Shown in pieces: positions 13,215 through 15,844 of a stretch of 15,844 bases of DNA. The DNA is from Zwartia sp. (GTDB taxonomy: Bacteria; Pseudomonadota; Gammaproteobacteria; Burkholderiales; Burkholderiaceae_B), in NCBI GenBank assembly GCA_030653405.1, contig JAURZO010000214.1:1-15844 (forward strand). The letters run 5' to 3'. Made by a program: the position numbers and the translations under genes. Position 1 is the first letter of the stretch, and the number at the start of each line of letters is the position of its first letter. The notes under the pieces are model-generated. The model was not told the origin of the DNA, searched no databases, and worked only from the letters and a program-made list of their open reading frames with translations.

Positions 13215-14537
13215 ATGAGTTCTGAACTCGTTATAGGCGTATTGTTTTTTGCGCTCGCCTTTTTTTTCATGATAGGACAATGGACCGCTTTTGCTCTTGG
13301 CATTGTGGGCGTTCTAGTGATCTGTCTAACTAAGGGTTGGCTTGGTTTGCTTGGTCTGAGCTCAGTTGTCTGGAATAATTCCAACAGCTATATTCTCATC
13401 GCGATTCCCATGTTTTTGTTAATGGGCGAGGTGATTTTGCGAAGTGGTACCAGCAAAAACTTTTATGCTGGTATTGTCAAAATGACTCATCGTCTTCCTG
13501 GTGGGCTTTTGCATGCGAACATCGTTTCTTGTGCAATTTTCTCAGCAGTCAGTGGGTCAAGTGTGGCGACTGCAGCAAGCGTAGGAACCGTTGCAATTCC
13601 AGAGCTTAAGAAAGCAGGCTATCAGCACAGCGCGATCTATGGCTCCCTGGCTGCTGGCGGGACGCTTGGCATCCTCATTCCCCCGTCAATCATCATGGTC
13701 CTTTATGCAGCCTTGGTTGAGGAGTCGGTCGGGAGGATGTTCATAGCAGGTATCTTGCCGGGACTGCTGATGGCAGCAGTTTTTATGATTTATATCGCAA
13801 TTAAGGTCTACCGCAATCCTCAAACTGCACCATCTAAGCCTTTGTCCGAACAGGTTTCGTCTGAACTCCAGAAAGGATCAATCCTCAGTGCATTGTGGGA
13901 TGTTTTGCCGATTGTTTCCCTTCTAGTGGTTGTGCTGGGAGGAATTTACTCGGGCTTAACGACTCCGACTGAAGCATCCGCAGTCGGTGCAGCGGGAGCT
14001 ATGTTGTTGGCTGCGGGTTATCGCAAATTAAATTGGGAGGTTTTTCGCGACTCGATCATGTCAACCGTGAAAACAACCTGCATGGTCGCCATGATTATTA
14101 TTGGCGCTCAGATCTTGTCGACTGCGTTGACATTTTCAGGGCTCAGTCGGGAGATCAGTGAGTGGATTGTGAACCTCGGTTTGAGTAAGTGGGAATTCTT
14201 TTTGATTCTAGTTGTTCTGTATGTCGTACTTGGTTGTTTCGTCGATGGCATTTCGATGATCTACATGACACTCCCAGTTTTGCTCCCCGTCATCAAGGTA
14301 TTTGGTTTTGACTTGATTTGGCTCGGCGTGATCATCACAATTCTGATTGAGTTAGGGCAGATCACACCGCCCGTTGGATTGAATTTATTCACCATTCACG
14401 GAATTTCGGGGGGGGCAAAATTTTCAGAAATTGTTTCGGGTTCTGTACCTTATGTCGCGCTGATGGTGATAGTCATTATTTTGCTGACCATCTGGCCAGA
14501 AATTGTGACCTGGCTTCCTGCGACGATGCGTGATTAA
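13215..14537 (+). CDS. dctM: TRAP transporter large permease (DctM family)
   Basis: A 440-residue multi-spanning membrane protein, slightly longer than the usual 425-430. It has the DctM hallmarks: the repeated hairpin segment SAVSGSSVATAASVGT, then GTLGILIPPSIIMVLYA in the first half, and GCFVDGISMIYMTLPVLLP and ITPPVGLNLF in the second half. DctM is the ion-coupled transport channel of the TRAP system. The start at 13215 has AAGGG 6 nt upstream. It is the last gene of dctPQM and faces the convergent binding-protein-like gene across 48 bp. A segment of about 35 polar residues in the middle (around 195-230) is a cytoplasmic or periplasmic loop. Confidence 0.94.
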   Translation: MSSELVIGVLFFALAFFFMIGQWTAFALGIVGVLVICLTKGWLGLLGLSSVVWNNSNSYILIAIPMFLLMGEVILRSGTSKNFYAGIVKMTHRLPGGLLHANIVSCAIFSAVSGSSVATAASVGTVAIPELKKAGYQHSAIYGSLAAGGTLGILIPPSIIMVLYAALVEESVGRMFIAGILPGLLMAAVFMIYIAIKVYRNPQTAPSKPLSEQVSSELQKGSILSALWDVLPIVSLLVVVLGGIYSGLTTPTEASAVGAAGAMLLAAGYRKLNWEVFRDSIMSTVKTTCMVAMIIIGAQILSTALTFSGLSREISEWIVNLGLSKWEFFLILVVLYVVLGCFVDGISMIYMTLPVLLPVIKVFGFDLIWLGVIITILIELGQITPPVGLNLFTIHGISGGAKFSEIVSGSVPYVALMVIVIILLTIWPEIVTWLPATMRD

Positions 14538-14575
14538 GATTGATCTTCATTGCGTTGCGTTGCGATCGATCAATC
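14538..14575. terminator. Weak bidirectional stem between convergent genes
   Basis: GATTGATC (14538-14545) pairs with GATCAATC (14568-14575) around a 22-nt loop that holds three tandem TTGCG units (14550-14564). It begins directly after the dctM stop and ends 10 bp before the stop of the convergent gene. The stem is AT-rich and has no T-tract, so termination strength is doubtful. Confidence 0.3.
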
Positions 14576-14585
14576 GATAAGTCGT

Positions 14586-15494
14586 TCACAACGCAAGTTT
14601 TTGCTGGGCTTCATCCAGATAAGAATGATTGATATAGTCGTTTGCGCGGGTTTCTTTCCGTTTAGGGAGTGATCTAAGCAGGCCACTGATTTCGATCAGT
14701 GTTTGAATCGACTCAGGATTCGCGCGTGCATCACGTGGGAATATTTCAGCTTGCGTATATTCCTCCCAAGCGAGCTCTGCATAACGTTCAGCGATCTGCG
14801 TCTCTTGCATCGCAATTTGACAGGCGCCGTGTTTGTTTTGGTAGAACCATTGGTGTGCACGAATAAAAGCTTTCATAAAGGCAACAACAGTTTCGTGATG
14901 TTGTTTTGCCCAACGAGAATCGACATTTAAAGAAGTAAATTGAAACCAGGGAAAGCTGTCTCTTGGCTCGCACAGGGAGGGATATCCGAGATCTTTAGCG
15001 ATTTCGTTTAACGGAGTTCCTTGGAGTCCAGCATCAATTTCGCCACTCTGAAGTTTTTCCCATCGCGCGAGAATCGGACCCACCGCGACGATGTTGTAAT
15101 CTTTTGGGTAGTAAAGTCCGTGCGCTTCAAAAATCTTCATGACTAAAGACGAGCTGCCTGCTTGAATGGAAGATACGCCAACGGTCTTTCCGCGCATGTC
15201 CTCAAATGATCGAATGCTCTTGCCTGCGATGAGAGAAAACGGCAGACGGTTGACATTACCGCCAATGATTTCAAGATGTCCCCCTTGCTCTTTATCCAAA
15301 ATAATATGTTCAGTCACACCCAGGGCAATATCCAGACGGCCATCTTGAAGACGTTGCCAAACCGCATCGATAGGCTCAAATAACTCAACGGAAACATCGA
15401 GTCCCTCAGCCTGAAACATTTTTTGATGAACGGCGACCCAAAGCGGCATATTGAAATAATTACGAGAAATCGCACCCACTCTTAGTTTGACCAT
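14586..15494 (-). CDS. Periplasmic-binding-protein-like (NMT1/SsuA type) protein without signal peptide
   Basis: The 302-residue polypeptide has the type II binding-protein fold pattern of the NMT1/SsuA family: KLRVGAISRNYFNMPLWVAV at the start, GRLDIALGV (52-60), FEDMRGKTVGVSSIQAGSSS (97-116) and GEIDAGLQGTPL (151-162). Such proteins usually deliver taurine, nitrate, sulfonates or pyrimidines to ABC transporters. This one starts directly in the first beta-strand. Upstream of the ATG at 15494 only six codons are open before a stop, so it has no export signal. It may be cytoplasmic, as an enzyme or sensor built on this fold (MqnA/MqnD and 4,5-dihydroxyphthalate decarboxylase are precedents). 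It lacks the CCCFC motif of THI5. The start lies 2 bp after the stop of the alpha/beta hydrolase, so the two are translationally coupled. Confidence 0.72.
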   Translation of the reverse strand: MVKLRVGAISRNYFNMPLWVAVHQKMFQAEGLDVSVELFEPIDAVWQRLQDGRLDIALGVTEHIILDKEQGGHLEIIGGNVNRLPFSLIAGKSIRSFEDMRGKTVGVSSIQAGSSSLVMKIFEAHGLYYPKDYNIVAVGPILARWEKLQSGEIDAGLQGTPLNEIAKDLGYPSLCEPRDSFPWFQFTSLNVDSRWAKQHHETVVAFMKAFIRAHQWFYQNKHGACQIAMQETQIAERYAELAWEEYTQAEIFPRDARANPESIQTLIEISGLLRSLPKRKETRANDYINHSYLDEAQQKLAL

Positions 15495-15496
15495 GA

Positions 15497-15844
15497 TCAG
15501 ATAGACCTGTGCTCATTACGTTTTAAGAAATCCATTAACGTTTTTGCACATTTGGTTGCGTGCGAAAACGGAAGGCCATGTTTAGCGTTGCCGAAAATAT
15601 TTAGTTCTGAATGGGGAAGTTTTTGGTGCATCTCCACCATTTGTTGCACGGGTACGAAAGGACTGGCATCACCGTGCAGCAGTAGCACTGGCATCTTCAG
15701 TTCGCTTAATCTTGGACCAAGATCAGCGCCCACTAAAATATTTCGAGCCATGATAATCGACTCGATCGGGTGGCTTGCTTGTTGCGTTTCGAACCACTGC
15801 CATTGTTCAGGAGTAATACCATCCTGATGAAAGCGTGCAGCCAT
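15497..15844 (-). CDS. Alpha/beta hydrolase, C-terminal part (partial)
   Basis: The frame is open through the right edge. The visible 115 residues are the C-terminal third of an alpha/beta hydrolase. Asp59 in LLLHGDASPFVP and His89 in GNAKHGLPFSHA (numbered from the last codon in the window) are the acid and base of the catalytic triad; the nucleophile lies outside the window. The Met at the edge is probably internal. The family includes beta-ketoadipate enol-lactone hydrolase (CatD/PcaD), meta-cleavage product hydrolases and many esterases. Given the catB and catC homologues nearby, a lactone or ring-fission product hydrolase is attractive, but the visible part does not decide it. It is the upstream partner of the signal-less binding-protein-like gene. 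Confidence 0.8.
   Translation of the reverse strand: MAARFHQDGITPEQWQWFETQQASHPIESIIMARNILVGADLGPRLSELKMPVLLLHGDASPFVPVQQMVEMHQKLPHSELNIFGNAKHGLPFSHATKCAKTLMDFLKRNEHRSI

Noticed and set aside
14550..14564. TTGCG tandem repeat as a CRISPR or other repeat array
   Set aside because: There are only three 5-bp units with no spacers; it is a simple local repeat within a short intergenic gap.
14586..15494. Thiamine pyrimidine synthase (THI5) as identity of the binding-protein-like gene
   Set aside because: The CCCFC motif is missing and only isolated cysteines occur.

Overview
The window looks like a chromosomal segment of a betaproteobacterium of the order Burkholderiales, most likely an Alcaligenaceae-type organism. 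The grounds are the Burkholderiales-like housekeeping proteins (PurL C-terminus, GuaB, GuaA), an orphan Bug-family (TctC) receptor of the kind expanded in Bordetella and its relatives, and a TRAP transporter. Base composition by eye is moderate, lower than in Bordetella itself. The genus cannot be fixed from the sequence alone.

Left part (1-4615), housekeeping: the 3' end of purL (+), a convergent PaaI-type hotdog thioesterase (-), then guaB and guaA (+), which convert IMP to XMP to GMP. A perfect hairpin sits between guaB and guaA. A universal-stress protein gene (-) follows. About 120 bp upstream of it, in a 420-bp gene-poor gap, is a perfect FNR/ANR box.

Middle part (5036-10465), an aromatic/muconate catabolic island: a CatM/BenM/CatR-type LysR regulator (+, 8428) is divergent from a probable minus-strand operon: Bug receptor, muconolactone isomerase (catC-like), M20 carboxypeptidase, HAD phosphatase. 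A muconate cycloisomerase (catB-like, -) has its own promoter and is convergent with the regulator. Both target promoters have the same layout: a TAGAC(A/C) -35, a 17-bp spacer and a -10, with two 15-bp LysR boxes starting directly at the -35 edge and 21 bp apart. The distal boxes share 13 of 15 bases when one is inverted. This ties the two transcription units into one muconate-responsive regulon. catA (catechol 1,2-dioxygenase) and a recognisable catD are not in the window.

Right part (10680-15844), further organic-acid genes: a maleate-isomerase/arylmalonate-decarboxylase superfamily protein (-) that lacks both catalytic cysteines, a TRAP transporter dctPQM (+) with a strong hairpin between dctP and dctQ, and a minus-strand pair running in from the right edge. 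That pair is an alpha/beta hydrolase (partial) and, 2 bp after it, a periplasmic-binding-protein-like polypeptide with no possible signal peptide.

Taken together, the right two thirds reads as an uptake-and-degradation island for a carboxylated, probably aromatic-derived compound. Muconate or a muconate-like acid is the intermediate best supported by the enzymes and by the regulator. The actual growth substrate is not determined by the sequence.
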